Shown: one piece after another, positions 44,621 through 54,129 of the stretch | How the letters are laid out: the number at the start of each line of letters is the position of its first letter | How positions within the stretch are numbered: position 1 is the first letter of the stretch | DNA from: Nocardioides sp. Soil805 | GTDB lineage: Bacteria > Actinomycetota > Actinomycetes > Propionibacteriales > Nocardioidaceae | Assembly (NCBI RefSeq): GCF_001429625.1 | Contig: NZ_LMSU01000001.1 | Span: 1,478,310-1,542,309 of the forward strand | DNA: 64,000 nucleotides | Reading direction: 5' to 3' | Position numbers and translations under genes: made by a program | Notes under the pieces: generated by a model | Database searches by the model: none | Told to the model about the DNA's origin: nothing | What the model saw: only the letters and a program-made list of their open reading frames with translations

Positions 44621-45619
44621 TCAGGTGGAGGGGTCGCCGGGGGCGGACGGCGCGCGCTCGAGGACCAGCAGGCCGTCGCGGCGCACGGCGCGCAGGTGGC
44701 CGGGGAGGTCGATCCACTTCTGGCCCCGCCAGTCGGTGAGCAGCGCGTCGACGGCCAGGACGTGCTCGTGGTGCACCTCGGAGGCGGGGGCGCCGGCGGC
44801 CAGGACGGCGTTGCGGAGCACGCGGCGCCGCAGCGAGGGGTGCTGGGCGACCAGCGGCTCGACGGCGAGCCCGTCCCCGGTGGTGACGGCGGCGGCGACC
44901 TCGGCCGCGAACTCGTCGAGCAGGCCCATGTCGTCGCGCAGCTGGTCGGCGGTGCGGGCCAGGGTGGCGGCGACGCCGGGACCGAGCTCGTCCTCGAGCA
45001 CCGGCAGCACGCGGCGGCGTACCCGCACCCGGGTGTAGGCGGGGTCGGTGTTGTGCGGGTCCTCCCACGCCCTGAGCCCCTCGACCTGGCAGGCGGTGAC
45101 GGTGTCGTCGCGGCGTACGTCGAGCAGCGGGCGCGCGAAGACGTCGAAGCGTCGGCGCATCCCCGCCAGCGAGCGCCCCCCGGAGCCGCGGGCCAGCCCG
45201 AGGAGCACCGTCTCGGCCTGGTCGTCGAGGGTGTGGCCGAGCAGGACCACGGCGGCCGAGGTGCGGGCGGCGACCTCCTCGAGGACGGCGTACCGCGCCT
45301 CGCGGGCGGCGGCCTCCGGACCCAGGCCCGCGGCGTCGACGACCACGGTGGCGGTCATCGTCTCGTCGGCCCCGAGCCCGGCCATCTGCTCGACCACGCG
45401 CGCCGCGTGGTCGACCGAACCCGGCTGGAGCCCGTGGTCGACGGTGACGCCGACGACCCGCTGGGCGCGCTTGTGGCCCTCGAAGACCGTGGCGCTCAGC
45501 AGGGCGAGCGAGTCGGCGCCGCCGCTGCACGCCACGACGACCGTCGCCCCGGCCGGGAGGTCGACCAGGACGCCGCGCACGCCACGGCGCACGAGCGCGA
45601 CCGCGGGGTGCAGGCTCAC
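44621..45619 (-). CDS. tilS: tRNA(Ile)-lysidine synthetase
   Basis: 332 residues. PP-loop ATPase: VVACSGGADSLALLSA is the SGGxDS motif near residue 30, with VDHGLQPGS, LGHTLDDQAETVLLGLARGSG and RPLLDVRR. It makes lysidine at C34 of tRNA-Ile(CAU), so it is essential for decoding AUA. The C-terminal domain is short, as in other actinobacteria. The ATG overlaps the metalloprotease stop by four bases. Copy C of the palindromic element follows its stop immediately. Confidence 0.95.
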   Translation of the reverse strand: MSLHPAVALVRRGVRGVLVDLPAGATVVVACSGGADSLALLSATVFEGHKRAQRVVGVTVDHGLQPGSVDHAARVVEQMAGLGADETMTATVVVDAAGLGPEAAAREARYAVLEEVAARTSAAVVLLGHTLDDQAETVLLGLARGSGGRSLAGMRRRFDVFARPLLDVRRDDTVTACQVEGLRAWEDPHNTDPAYTRVRVRRRVLPVLEDELGPGVAATLARTADQLRDDMGLLDEFAAEVAAAVTTGDGLAVEPLVAQHPSLRRRVLRNAVLAAGAPASEVHHEHVLAVDALLTDWRGQKWIDLPGHLRAVRRDGLLVLERAPSAPGDPST

Positions 45620-46683
45620 AGCACCCGGGTGATCCAGGCGTCCGGGTCACCGATCTCGGACTTGCTGGGCAGGTGGGCGGGCTCGGCCCAGACGGCGTTG
45701 AAGTCGTCCATGCCGACCTTGTCGACGACGTGGCGGGTGAAGGCGGCGCCGTCGCGGTACTGCGCCATCTTGGCGTCGAGGCCCAGGAGCCGTCGCAGGA
45801 TGCGGTCGAGGGTGCCGACGCCCTTGCGGCGCTCGTCGAAGCGGGCGCGGATCCGGTCGACGCTGGGGATCACGCTGGGGCCGACGCCGTCCATCACCAC
45901 GTCGGCGTGGCCCTCGAGCAGCGACATCACGCCGGTGATCCGGTCGAGGATCTCCTTCTGCTCCGGGGTCCCCATCACGTCGAGCAGGCTGCCGCCACCG
46001 CCGCGGACGGCCTCGGACACGCGGCGTACGACGTCGTCCATCATCCGGGTGGGCTCGACGGTGCTGGTGAGGGCGAGCATCTCGGAGTAGAGGTGGTCGC
46101 GCATCCACGGGACGGCGGTGAACTGCACGCGGTGGGTCTCCTCGTGCAGGCAGACCCAGAGCCGGAAGTCGGTCGGATCGACGCCGAGCTCACGCTCGAC
46201 GTGCACGATGTTGGGCGCGACGAGCAGCAGCCGGCCGGTGTCCTGGCCGACCCCGCTCGCGCCGGCGGGGTCGCCGCCGTCGGCGAGGCCGTGGAAGGGA
46301 TCGAACTGGCCGAGCACCTTGGTGCCGAGGAACCCGAGCATCAGGCCCACCTCGGCGCCGGTGACGCGCGAGCCGATGGCCAGGGACAGCCCGTGGGGGG
46401 CGCCCTTCTTCTCGGTCAGCCGGGTGACCAGCGGGTCGAGGATGCGGGCGAAGCCGTCGGCGTTGGCCTGCACCCACCCGCGCCGGTCGACCACGAGCAC
46501 GGGGGCGGAGTGCTCCTGGGCGACCAGGCCCGTGAAGTCACGCACCAGCGAGGTGGAGCGGTCGGCGTCGGCCCGCAGCTGCGTCACGGCGGCGGCCGCG
46601 GCCTCGGGCGTCACCTCGGGGCCGTCACCGGCCACCTTGGCGCCGAGGTTCACCGCGAAGTCCCAGTCGACCATTGACGTCAT
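45616..46683 (-). CDS. Zinc-dependent metalloprotease-like protein (DUF2342)
   Basis: 355 residues. The HEETH motif (residues 180-184 approximately, in LWVCLHEETHRVQF) is a zincin HExxH and LLEGHADVVMDGVG carries a further probable zinc-binding Glu. This family always sits before tilS in actinobacteria. No signal peptide. Its substrate is unknown, and older annotation linked it to coenzyme F420 without proof. An alternative ATG at 46674 gives MVDWDF. Confidence 0.88.
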   Translation of the reverse strand: MTSMVDWDFAVNLGAKVAGDGPEVTPEAAAAAVTQLRADADRSTSLVRDFTGLVAQEHSAPVLVVDRRGWVQANADGFARILDPLVTRLTEKKGAPHGLSLAIGSRVTGAEVGLMLGFLGTKVLGQFDPFHGLADGGDPAGASGVGQDTGRLLLVAPNIVHVERELGVDPTDFRLWVCLHEETHRVQFTAVPWMRDHLYSEMLALTSTVEPTRMMDDVVRRVSEAVRGGGGSLLDVMGTPEQKEILDRITGVMSLLEGHADVVMDGVGPSVIPSVDRIRARFDERRKGVGTLDRILRRLLGLDAKMAQYRDGAAFTRHVVDKVGMDDFNAVWAEPAHLPSKSEIGDPDAWITRVL

Positions 46684-46723
46684 GGGGCGACCCTAGCCGG
46701 GCACCCCATCGGCACCGCGCGCC

Positions 46724-48196
46724 TCAGCCGACGCTGCAGCGGCAGCCGGCCAGGTCCCCGGCGAGCCGGTCGACGGCCTGCTGGGCGTCGAGCTTGTCCT
46801 CCTCCTTGGCACGGTCCACCGCCACCACGAAGGCCATCGGGGTGCCCTCGCGGTCGGTAGTGACGCCGGCCAGCGAGTGGACGTTGCTCAGCGTGCCGGT
46901 CTTGGCGCGGACGTGGCCGGGGCCCTCGGGGGAACCCTGGTCGAAGCGGTAGGCGAGGGAGCCGGTGAAGCCGGCGACGGGGAGGCCGGTGAGCACCGGG
47001 CGCAGGTCGGGGTGCGCCGGGCCGGCCGCCGTCTGGAGCACCTGGAGCAGCGTCGTCGCGGACACCCGGTTGAGGCGGGAGAGCCCCGAGCCGTCGTGGA
47101 TGACGTCGGACCCGGTGTCGATCCCCAGCCCCCTGAGGGTGTCGAGCACGGCGGCCGAGCCCCCCTCGAAGGACCCGAGCCCCGACACCGCGATCCCGAC
47201 GTGGCGCGCCAGCACCTCGGCGCCCTCGTTGTCGCTGACCTCGAGGACGTGCTCGACGATGTCGGCCACCGGGGCGCTGGACACCGCGGCGACCTCGGTC
47301 GCGCCCGCGGGTGCCGTCGTGCGGGTCGGGCTGCCGGCGACCTTCACCCCGGCGCCGCGCAGGGCGGCGACGAACGTCCCGGCGGCGGTGGCGCTCGGGT
47401 CGTCGGAGTAGCCGTAGCCGGTCGGCGAAGCCCCGCGGTCGACCCACAGCGCCGTGATCGGGCTGACGATGTCGTCCGGCACGTAGTCGGCGCGCCACCT
47501 CGGGTTGTTGCTGGGACCGGTGAAGAGGCCGTCGTCGTACTGCACGCGCACCCGCTGCCCCGGCGCCAGCGTCGCCGCCACGTCGCGGGCGAGGGTGACG
47601 ACGTCGGCCCGCTCGGGGTACGTCGTCTCCACCTCCTCCGGGGTGAGCGGCCGGCTCGCCAGGTAGGGGTCTCCCCCGCCGACGAGCACCAGGTCGCGCG
47701 GCGTGGCCCCGGTGACCACGCGGGTCTCGAAGCGGGCGTCGGGGCCGAGCGTCTCCAGCGCGGCGGTGCTGGTGAGCAGCTTGGTGGTCGACGCGGGGAT
47801 GACCGCACCCTCGCCGTACGTCCAGGCGGCACCGTCGCCGCCGAGGTCGCCGACGGCGGCGACCACGTGCCGCCCGAGGTCCTTGTCGGCCAGCCCGGGT
47901 GCCAGTGCGGCGGCGACCGCGGCGGGGTCGACGTGGCCGCGCTGCGCCGGCGGGACGACCTGGGAGACCGGGCCCGGCTGCGCCCAGTCCGGGAGCGCGA
48001 CGCCCGCAGGCGGGGCGATCGCGGCGGGCTCGGCCTGCGGGTCGACCGAGAGCCAGGGCAGGTAGCGGGGGCCGAGGTCGAGGCGGTACGACGCGAACGC
48101 GGCGGCGACGAGGGCCAGCACCAGGAGGGTGGGGACCCAGTGCGCGACACGCCCCGGACCGCTCGGTCCCGAGGCGTGGTGTCGGTCACGTCCCAC
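46724..48196 (-). CDS. dacB: D-alanyl-D-alanine carboxypeptidase/endopeptidase (PBP4, DacB)
   Basis: 490 residues from the GTG at 48196, placed nine bases after GAGGGAG; earlier ATGs at 48232 and 48262 lack ribosome sites. A single N-terminal membrane anchor ([17 protein letters not shown]). The penicillin-binding motifs are SxxK in [14 protein letters not shown], SxN in [10 protein letters not shown] and KTG in [12 protein letters not shown]. It trims cell-wall peptides outside the membrane. It is divergent from ppa with an 83-bp promoter gap. Confidence 0.93.
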   Translation of the reverse strand: MGRDRHHASGPSGPGRVAHWVPTLLVLALVAAAFASYRLDLGPRYLPWLSVDPQAEPAAIAPPAGVALPDWAQPGPVSQVVPPAQRGHVDPAAVAAALAPGLADKDLGRHVVAAVGDLGGDGAAWTYGEGAVIPASTTKLLTSTAALETLGPDARFETRVVTGATPRDLVLVGGGDPYLASRPLTPEEVETTYPERADVVTLARDVAATLAPGQRVRVQYDDGLFTGPSNNPRWRADYVPDDIVSPITALWVDRGASPTGYGYSDDPSATAAGTFVAALRGAGVKVAGSPTRTTAPAGATEVAAVSSAPVADIVEHVLEVSDNEGAEVLARHVGIAVSGLGSFEGGSAAVLDTLRGLGIDTGSDVIHDGSGLSRLNRVSATTLLQVLQTAAGPAHPDLRPVLTGLPVAGFTGSLAYRFDQGSPEGPGHVRAKTGTLSNVHSLAGVTTDREGTPMAFVVAVDRAKEEDKLDAQQAVDRLAGDLAGCRCSVG

Positions 48197-48279
48197 GCGA
48201 ATTGCTCCCTCACTTTGGCCGTCGGGGGACATTGTGCGCGACACTGGCCGCCGACCACCCACATGCCCCAGGAGAAACC

Positions 48280-48861
48280 GTGCCCGACGAGCAGGTAGCC
48301 GACGACGTCCGCGACGAGATCACCGACAGCGACGTGCGTCCGCCCGAGAACCAGTTGCTCTTCGACGTGCTGATCGAGATCCCCAAGGGTTCGCGCAACA
48401 AGTACGAGGTGGACCACCACACCGGACGCCTGCGGCTGGACCGCATGCTCTTCACCTCCACCGCCTACCCCGAGGACTACGGCTACATCGAGGACACCCT
48501 CGGCCAGGACGGCGACCCGCTGGACGCGCTCGTCCTGCTGCAGGCGCCGACCTTCCCGGGCTGCCTCATCGAGTGCCGCGCGATCGGCATGTTCCGGATG
48601 ACCGACGAGGCCGGCGGCGACGACAAGGTCCTCTGCGTCCCCTCGCACGACCCGCGCCTGCAGCACCTGCAGGACATCGGCGACGTCTCCAAGTTCGACC
48701 GGCTCGAGATCCAGCACTTCTTCGAGGTCTACAAGGACCTCGAGCCCGGCAAGTCCGTCGAGGGCGCCAACTGGGTCGGCCGCGCCGAGGCCGAGGCCGA
48801 GGTCCGCGCGTCCTTCGAGCGCGCCAAGGGCCAGGGTCAGGGCCAGGGCCAGGACCACTGA
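48280..48861 (+). CDS. ppa: Inorganic pyrophosphatase
   Basis: 193 residues from the GTG at 48280, with AGGAGA before it. Family I enzyme: [52 protein letters not shown] with the metal-binding Asp cluster, and [33 protein letters not shown]. It has about 27 extra acidic residues at the N-terminus and a GQGQGQGQ tail. It is divergent from dacB, the usual order in this lineage. Confidence 0.96.
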   Translation: MPDEQVADDVRDEITDSDVRPPENQLLFDVLIEIPKGSRNKYEVDHHTGRLRLDRMLFTSTAYPEDYGYIEDTLGQDGDPLDALVLLQAPTFPGCLIECRAIGMFRMTDEAGGDDKVLCVPSHDPRLQHLQDIGDVSKFDRLEIQHFFEVYKDLEPGKSVEGANWVGRAEAEAEVRASFERAKGQGQGQGQDH

Positions 48862-48891
48862 CGCACGACCGGTCCGTCCGTCCCCCCGCGC

Positions 48892-49764
48892 TCAGCGCGC
48901 GAGGGTGACGGGCTCCGCGACCGCGCCGAGCTTGTCGGGGTTGCGCACGAGGTAGAGCCGCGTGACGACGCCGTGCTCGACGAGCATCGTGCCCACGCCG
49001 TCACGCCGGCCACCGATGACGAACTGGACCGCCGGGGCGCCGTTGAGCCACACCGGCACCAGCTCCAGCGCCTCGGGGGTGACGCCGGCGAGGAAGCGCA
49101 GCACCTTGTCGCGCCCCAGGATCGGCCGCAGCGCCGCGTGCACGCGCCCGCCGCCGTCCGTCATCAGCACCACGTCGGGCGCCAGCACGTCCATCAGCGC
49201 CTGGAGGTCGCCGGTCTCGGTGGCCAGCCGGAACCGGGCGATGACCGCGTCCCGCTCGGCGACGGTCGCCGTGGTCCGCGGCCGCCGGGCGTGCACGTGG
49301 GAGCGCGCCCGGTGCGCCACCTGGCGCACCGCGGCCTCGGACTTGTCGACGGCGGCCGCGATCTCGTCGTACGGGACGTCGAAGACCTCGCGCAGGACGA
49401 ACACCGCCCGCTCGGTCGGCGGCAGCGTCTCCAGGACCAGGAGCATCGCGGTCGAGACGCTGTCGGCGAGCTGCACGTCTTCCGCGACGTCCGGGGTGGT
49501 GAGGAGCGGCTCGGGCAGCCAGGGCCCGACGTACTCCTCGCGTCGCCGCGCGCCGGCGCGCAGGTGGTTGAGCGCGACCCGCGTCGTGGTCCGCACGAGG
49601 TAGGCACGTGGCTCGCGGACCTCGGCGTGCTCGACGCCCGACCACCGCAGCCACACCTCCTGCAGGACGTCCTCCGCGTCGGCCGCCGAGCCGAGCATCT
49701 CGTAGGCGACCGTGAACAGCAGGTTGCGGTGGTCGACGAACGCCTCGGTGGACGGCTCGCTCAT
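48892..49764 (-). CDS. ECF41-group RNA polymerase sigma factor (SigJ-like)
   Basis: 290 residues. Sigma region 2 (LFTVAYEMLGSAADAEDVLQEVWLRW) and region 4 (LPPTERAVFVLREVFDVPYDEIAAAV) are followed by a SnoaL-like extension of about 120 residues that controls activity in this group. The linker motif WLPEPLL and extension motifs DGGGR and NPDKL, all described for ECF41, are present. The ATG overlaps the stop of the carboxymuconolactone decarboxylase-like gene, its classical partner in ECF41 loci. No anti-sigma gene is present, as expected. Confidence 0.93.
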   Translation of the reverse strand: MSEPSTEAFVDHRNLLFTVAYEMLGSAADAEDVLQEVWLRWSGVEHAEVREPRAYLVRTTTRVALNHLRAGARRREEYVGPWLPEPLLTTPDVAEDVQLADSVSTAMLLVLETLPPTERAVFVLREVFDVPYDEIAAAVDKSEAAVRQVAHRARSHVHARRPRTTATVAERDAVIARFRLATETGDLQALMDVLAPDVVLMTDGGGRVHAALRPILGRDKVLRFLAGVTPEALELVPVWLNGAPAVQFVIGGRRDGVGTMLVEHGVVTRLYLVRNPDKLGAVAEPVTLAR

Positions 49765-50339
49765 GGGTGCGAGGGTACGGCGAGCGGCGCCAGCTCGCAG
49801 CGGTCCGCGTAGCCCTGGCTGGCGAGGCCGAAGGCGGCGTTGAAGCGCGAGCGCTCGTTCTCGACCGCGACCATCATGGTGAGCTCGACCATCGCCTCGT
49901 GGCCAAGCCTCGCGTCGAGGGCGGCCACCATCTCGTCGGTCACCGTCGGCGGCGTCTCGGTCATCGCCTCGGCGTAGGCCATCACGTCGCGCTCGAGGTC
50001 GGTGAAGACGTCGGTCTCGCGCCACCGGGGCACCTCGCGCACCTTCTCCAGCGTGAGGCCGTCCTCGTGGGCGAGGAAGTAGCCGAAGTCCAGGCACCAC
50101 GAGCAGCCGATCCGTGCCGCGCTGGCGAGCTGGGCGTAGGTCTTGAGGTGGGGGTCGAGGGCCTTCCAGCGCGCGACCTTCTGCTCGAAGGAGAAGACCG
50201 CCCTCGTGAGCGGCCGGTGGTGGAACGGGACGTGGGCGTTGTCGGGGACCTCGCCCCACATGCGCCGGGCGACGGTGGTCATGATGCGGCCGTAGACGCC
50301 GTCGAGCGACGCCTTCGGGATGCGGAACGTGCTGGGCAT
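49761..50339 (-). CDS. Carboxymuconolactone decarboxylase family protein (ECF41 partner)
   Basis: 192 residues from the ATG at 50339 (GAGGAGG upstream). AhpD-like helical fold with the CxxC redox pair in ARIGCSWCLDFGYFLAHE, and the family segment DLERDVMAYAEAMTETPPTVTDEMVAALDARLG. ECF41 sigma factors are nearly always found with a decarboxylase, oxidoreductase or epimerase gene like this one, which is their target. A matching ECF41-type promoter is visible 71 bp upstream (50390-50416). Confidence 0.9.
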   Translation of the reverse strand: MPSTFRIPKASLDGVYGRIMTTVARRMWGEVPDNAHVPFHHRPLTRAVFSFEQKVARWKALDPHLKTYAQLASAARIGCSWCLDFGYFLAHEDGLTLEKVREVPRWRETDVFTDLERDVMAYAEAMTETPPTVTDEMVAALDARLGHEAMVELTMMVAVENERSRFNAAFGLASQGYADRCELAPLAVPSHP

Positions 50340-50389
50340 GGGTGCCTCCTCGTCGACGGGACCCGGCTCGTCCGGGCCCTCACCATCAA

Positions 50390-50416
50390 GACACCGGCCG
50401 GCCGCGACCTGTGACA
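50390..50416 (-). promoter_or_regulatory. ECF41-type promoter
   Basis: On the minus strand TGTCACA (50416-50410) and TGTC (50393-50390) are separated by 16 nt. The described ECF41 consensus is TGTCACA-N16/17-CGTC, so this has one mismatch in the -10 part. It lies in the 89-bp gap upstream of the decarboxylase-like gene and would serve that gene and the sigma gene coupled to it, giving positive autoregulation. Confidence 0.75.
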
Positions 50417-50428
50417 ACCCCGCGGGAC

Positions 50429-51085
50429 TCAGGTCGCGACTGCGCGGAAGTACCCGAGCCCGCCGCTGAGGTGGAGGTCGATGTCGCGGCAGCCCTCCTC
50501 GGCCAGCCACGTGACCGCCTCCCGGGTCGTGCACATCGGTCCCAGGACACCGGCCAGGGTGCCCACCCGCCGGGCGGGCTCGTGGGCCAGGCCCGTGTCG
50601 AGGAACATCGCGCTGCCGGTGATCACACCGCCGGGGCGCAGGACCCGCACCATCTCCTGGACCGCGCGGTGCGGATCGGGGAAGCAGTGCAGCCCCGTGA
50701 AGGTCGCGACCAGGTCGACCGAGCCGTCGTCGAGGGGCAGGTCGCCGACGTCCGCGACCATCGGCGTCACCTGGTCGTGGACCCCGAGCCGCCGGGCGGT
50801 CGCCGTCGCGCGGTCGAGCATGGCGGGCGAGATGTCGGCGGCGACGTAGTCGAGCCCCTGGCCCGGGGTGATGCCGCGCATCGCGATGCCGTTGCCGGTG
50901 GGCACGTCGAGCACCCGGGCGCCCGCGGGCAGCCGGCCGACCTCGCGCACGGCGTCGTACAGCAGGCCGAGGTCGCTGCCGAGCCCGAGCCGCCAGGCCA
51001 GTCCCCCGACGCGGCGGTGCTCCACGAGCCAGCCGTAGACGCCCGCCCACAGCGGGTCCTCGTGCCAGCCGCCGAAGAGCCTCAT
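50429..51085 (-). CDS. Class I SAM-dependent methyltransferase
   Basis: 218 residues. Motif I RVLDVPTGNGIAMRG near residues 57-71, motif II VAADISPAMLDRATATARRLG, then LPLDDGSVDLVATFTGLHCFPDPHRAVQEMVRVLRPGGVITG. The Methyltransf_11/UbiE-like arrangement is clear. The Asp-Val-Pro in motif I is less usual than DVGCG. The ATG overlaps the acyl-CoA oxidase stop by four bases, so both are coexpressed. Substrate unknown. Confidence 0.87.
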   Translation of the reverse strand: MRLFGGWHEDPLWAGVYGWLVEHRRVGGLAWRLGLGSDLGLLYDAVREVGRLPAGARVLDVPTGNGIAMRGITPGQGLDYVAADISPAMLDRATATARRLGVHDQVTPMVADVGDLPLDDGSVDLVATFTGLHCFPDPHRAVQEMVRVLRPGGVITGSAMFLDTGLAHEPARRVGTLAGVLGPMCTTREAVTWLAEEGCRDIDLHLSGGLGYFRAVAT

Positions 51086-53100
51086 GAGCCGAGGATTTCC
51101 TCGGAGCGCAGCATCTCCCGCGGCACGCCGAGGGCGTCCACGAGGTCGACGGCCAGCGGTCGGATCTTGCGGCACAGGTCGTTGACCTCGCGGCTGATGG
51201 CCTTGGACCGCGCGGCGGTGAGGCGGCCGTGCTCCATGAACCAGGCGCGGTCGGCCTCGATCGTGGTGAGCGCGTGCAGGTCGCAGAGCAGGTTGAGGGC
51301 GACCTTGGTGTCACCGGCGGGCAGCGCGGCGGCCTTGGCCACGAAGGCGTCCAGCACCAGGCGCTCGATGTGGGCGCGGGCGGCGGCGATCACGTGGTCC
51401 TGCACCCGGGAGAAGACCTCGCCCGGGTTCATCCCGTCGTCGATGCCGCGCTTGAGCCGGCGCGCGACGCCGCCGAGCATGTGCTCCTCGCGGAACCGGA
51501 GCATCGCCTGCTGGTACGCCGGGTCCAGCAGCCCGGCCTCCTGGTCCCACTCGTCGCCGCCGGGCAGCACGTCCCGGATCGCCGAGAACAGCTTGCGGGC
51601 GCTGGTCCGCTCCAGCATCGTCTCGACCGCGAGCCCGGCGACGAAGCGGACCATGCCGAACTGGTCCATGTCCTCGAACTCCGAGGAGTAGTCGGTGAGC
51701 AGGCCCTTGGCGACCAGCTGGAGGAGGACGTGGTTGTCGCCCTCGAAGGTGGTGAAGACGTCGGTGTCGGCGCGCAGCGCGTCGAAGCGGTTGGCGCTCA
51801 GGTAGCCCGCGCCGCCGCACGCCTCGCGGCACTCCTGGATGGTGCGGGTGGCGTGCCACGTGCCCAGCGCCTTGAGGCCCGCGGCCTCCGACTCGAGGCG
51901 GCGGCGGTTCTGCTCACCCTCCTCGCCCCCGGTCGGCGGCGGCCCGGAGAAGACGTCGTGCAGCTGCTGGGCCACGGACTCCTGCGCGAAATGCAGCGCG
52001 TAGGTGCGGGCCAGCAGCGGGAAGAGCCGGCGCTGGTGCATGCCGTAGTCGAGGATCAGGTCCTCGACGGGCGGGTTGCTGGCCTCGAACTGCCGGCGCC
52101 GGACGGCGTACCGCACGGCGATCGTCAGCGCGACCTTGGACGCGTTGATGCCGGCGCCGCCGACGCAGACGCGACCCTGGACCAGGGTGCCGAGCATGGT
52201 GAAGAACCGGCGGTTGGGGTTCTCGATCGGGCTGGAGTAGACGCCGTCCTCGGAGACGGAGGCGAACTGGTCGAGGAGGTTGGCGCGCGGGATGCGCACT
52301 CCGTCGAACCAGATCCGTCCGTTGTCGACGCCGTTGAGGCCGATCTTGGGGCCGCAGTCCTCGATGCGTACGCCGGGCAGCACGTCGCCGCCCTCCCGCA
52401 GGGGCACGACGAACGCGTGCACGCCCTGGGACTCTCCGCCGACCTCCAGCTGGGCGAAGACCACAGCCACGTCGGCGTGCGCCGCCGCGTTGCCGATGTA
52501 GTCCTTGCGGCTGGCGTCGTCGGGGGTGGTGATGACGAACTCGCCGGTGTCGACGTCGTACGTCGCGGTGGTGCCGAGCGCCTGGACGTTGGAGCCGTGG
52601 CCGGTCTCGGTCATCGCGAAGCAGCCCATCAGCTCGCCGGTGATGAGCCGGGCGAGGTAGGCCTCGTGGTGCCGCTCGGTGCCGAGCTGGAGGATCGCGC
52701 CGCCGAAGAGGCCGAACTGGACCCCGACCTTGACGAGCACGCTGAGGTCGCCGAGGGCCAGGGTCTCGAAGGCCGCGATGGAGGCGCCGATGTCGCCGCC
52801 CCCGCCGTACTGCTCGGGGAAGCCCATGCCCGTCTGGCCGGTCGCGGCCATCTCGACGACGACCTGCTTGACCCGCTCGCGGAACGCAGCGGTGTCGAGG
52901 GTCTCCGCCTCGAGGAGGATCCCGGCCTGCTCGACGAGGTTGGTGCGCACCAGGGCGCGGACGTCGGCGTACCGGCCGTCGAGCAGGGCGGTCATCGCCG
53001 CGACGTCGACCTCGGGCTGCACGTAGCCCCTCGTGGACGGGCCGGCGGCCTGCCCGTCGGTCTGCTCCGTCGTCTCCTCAGCGGCTTGCTCGGTGGTCAT
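51082..53100 (-). CDS. Acyl-CoA oxidase/dehydrogenase
   Basis: 672 residues from the ATG at 53100; a GTG two codons earlier is possible. It has the long acyl-CoA oxidase layout: FAMTETGHGSNVQALGTTATYD (FAD and substrate loop), GPKIGLNGVDNGRIWFDGVRIPRANLLD, and CREACGGAGYLSANRFDALRADTDVFTTFEGDNHVLLQL near residue 440, which includes the region of the catalytic Glu. The C-terminal domain of about 170 residues is an oxidase feature. It acts in fatty acid beta-oxidation. It is divergent from the sulfotransferase by 23 bp. Confidence 0.93.
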   Translation of the reverse strand: MTTEQAAEETTEQTDGQAAGPSTRGYVQPEVDVAAMTALLDGRYADVRALVRTNLVEQAGILLEAETLDTAAFRERVKQVVVEMAATGQTGMGFPEQYGGGGDIGASIAAFETLALGDLSVLVKVGVQFGLFGGAILQLGTERHHEAYLARLITGELMGCFAMTETGHGSNVQALGTTATYDVDTGEFVITTPDDASRKDYIGNAAAHADVAVVFAQLEVGGESQGVHAFVVPLREGGDVLPGVRIEDCGPKIGLNGVDNGRIWFDGVRIPRANLLDQFASVSEDGVYSSPIENPNRRFFTMLGTLVQGRVCVGGAGINASKVALTIAVRYAVRRRQFEASNPPVEDLILDYGMHQRRLFPLLARTYALHFAQESVAQQLHDVFSGPPPTGGEEGEQNRRRLESEAAGLKALGTWHATRTIQECREACGGAGYLSANRFDALRADTDVFTTFEGDNHVLLQLVAKGLLTDYSSEFEDMDQFGMVRFVAGLAVETMLERTSARKLFSAIRDVLPGGDEWDQEAGLLDPAYQQAMLRFREEHMLGGVARRLKRGIDDGMNPGEVFSRVQDHVIAAARAHIERLVLDAFVAKAAALPAGDTKVALNLLCDLHALTTIEADRAWFMEHGRLTAARSKAISREVNDLCRKIRPLAVDLVDALGVPREMLRSEEILGS

Positions 53101-53123
53101 GGCCACAAGGTAGCGTCGCGCGC

Positions 53124-53999
53124 GTGAACCGTCCCGAGCCCGACGTCGATCTCGGGCGGATGCCCTACAACTTCTCGATCGTGGGCGTCCAGAAGAGCGG
53201 CACCTCCACGCTCTCGGGGACGATCAGCCAGCACCGCCACGTGTGCCGGCCGCCTCGCAAGGAGGCCCACTTCTTCAACGACGAGTCCTACGACTGGGCG
53301 CACCCCGACTACGAGCGCGACTACACCGCGCCGCGGCGGGCCAAGGTGCACACGATGGTGGGCGACTCCACCCCGGTCTACCTGTTCTGGCCGAACGCGC
53401 TGGAGCGGATGCACGCCTACAAGCCGGACATGCCGCTGATCGCGGTCTTCCGCGACCCGCTCGAGCGGTTGTTCTCGCACTGGACGATGCTGCGGACGCG
53501 GCACCCGGACTGGCCGGACTGGCCGGGGTTCCTCACCGAGTTCCGCCCCACCTCGCTGCCGGACACCGTGCCGACCGACGTCAAGCCGATGCGCTACAAG
53601 CACATGTCGGGCATCGCGCGCGGCTACTACGGCGCGCAGCTCGAGCGCGGCTTCTCCGTCTTCCCGCGCGAGCAGTGGCTGCTGCTCGAGTTCCGCTCGA
53701 TGCTGGCGGCGTTCGACACTTCCGTCGACCGGGCCACCGACCACCTGGGCCTGTCGCGCTTCGAGGAGCACCCGCCGTTGCGCAACCGGTACGCCGGCGC
53801 CGAGCTGGTCACCGGGACGCCGCCGACCGCCGAGGACCTGCAGTCGCTGGCCGAGCTGTACGCCGCCGACCTGGGCGTCTTCGACCGGCTCTCGGGCCTC
53901 GACACGTCGGGCTGGCCGACGACCCGGATCCTCGCCGGGACGCTGGACCCCGGCGAGCTGGCCGCGCGCTTCGCGACGAAGGTCGCGCCGACTCCCTGA
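53124..53999 (+). CDS. Sulfotransferase domain protein
   Basis: 291 residues from the GTG at 53124. NFSIVGVQKSGTSTLSGTI near residues 16-34 is the PAPS 5'-phosphosulfate loop, KEAHFFNDESYDW and VGDSTPVYLFW follow, and LIAVFRDPLERLFSHW is the 3'-phosphate site. This is the heparan-sulfate-type bacterial group, different from the sulfotransferase at 29472. No glycosyltransferase lies beside it. Its acceptor is unknown. Confidence 0.88.
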   Translation: MNRPEPDVDLGRMPYNFSIVGVQKSGTSTLSGTISQHRHVCRPPRKEAHFFNDESYDWAHPDYERDYTAPRRAKVHTMVGDSTPVYLFWPNALERMHAYKPDMPLIAVFRDPLERLFSHWTMLRTRHPDWPDWPGFLTEFRPTSLPDTVPTDVKPMRYKHMSGIARGYYGAQLERGFSVFPREQWLLLEFRSMLAAFDTSVDRATDHLGLSRFEEHPPLRNRYAGAELVTGTPPTAEDLQSLAELYAADLGVFDRLSGLDTSGWPTTRILAGTLDPGELAARFATKVAPTP

Positions 54000-54040
54000 G
54001 TCCGTGCGTTGCCGGGGCGGGCCGGCTGGCCCCGCGGCGC

Positions 54041-54102
54041 GTAGTTTGGGACGAACTGGTGGCTCCGGGCGCACTTCTACCTACCAGAACGTCCCCAACT
54101 AC
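54041..54102. repeat. Imperfect 20-bp inverted repeat between convergent genes
   Basis: GTAGTTTGGGACGAACTGGT at 54041-54060 and its reverse complement at 54083-54102 match at 17 of 20 positions, with a 22-nt loop. It lies between the convergent ends of the sulfotransferase and the NlpC/P60 gene. A GC-rich hairpin CGGGGC/GCCCCG precedes it (54013-54034). Either could terminate transcription. Confidence 0.6.
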
Positions 54103-54129
54103 CCGCGGGGGCGGGTCGGGACGTCGGCG

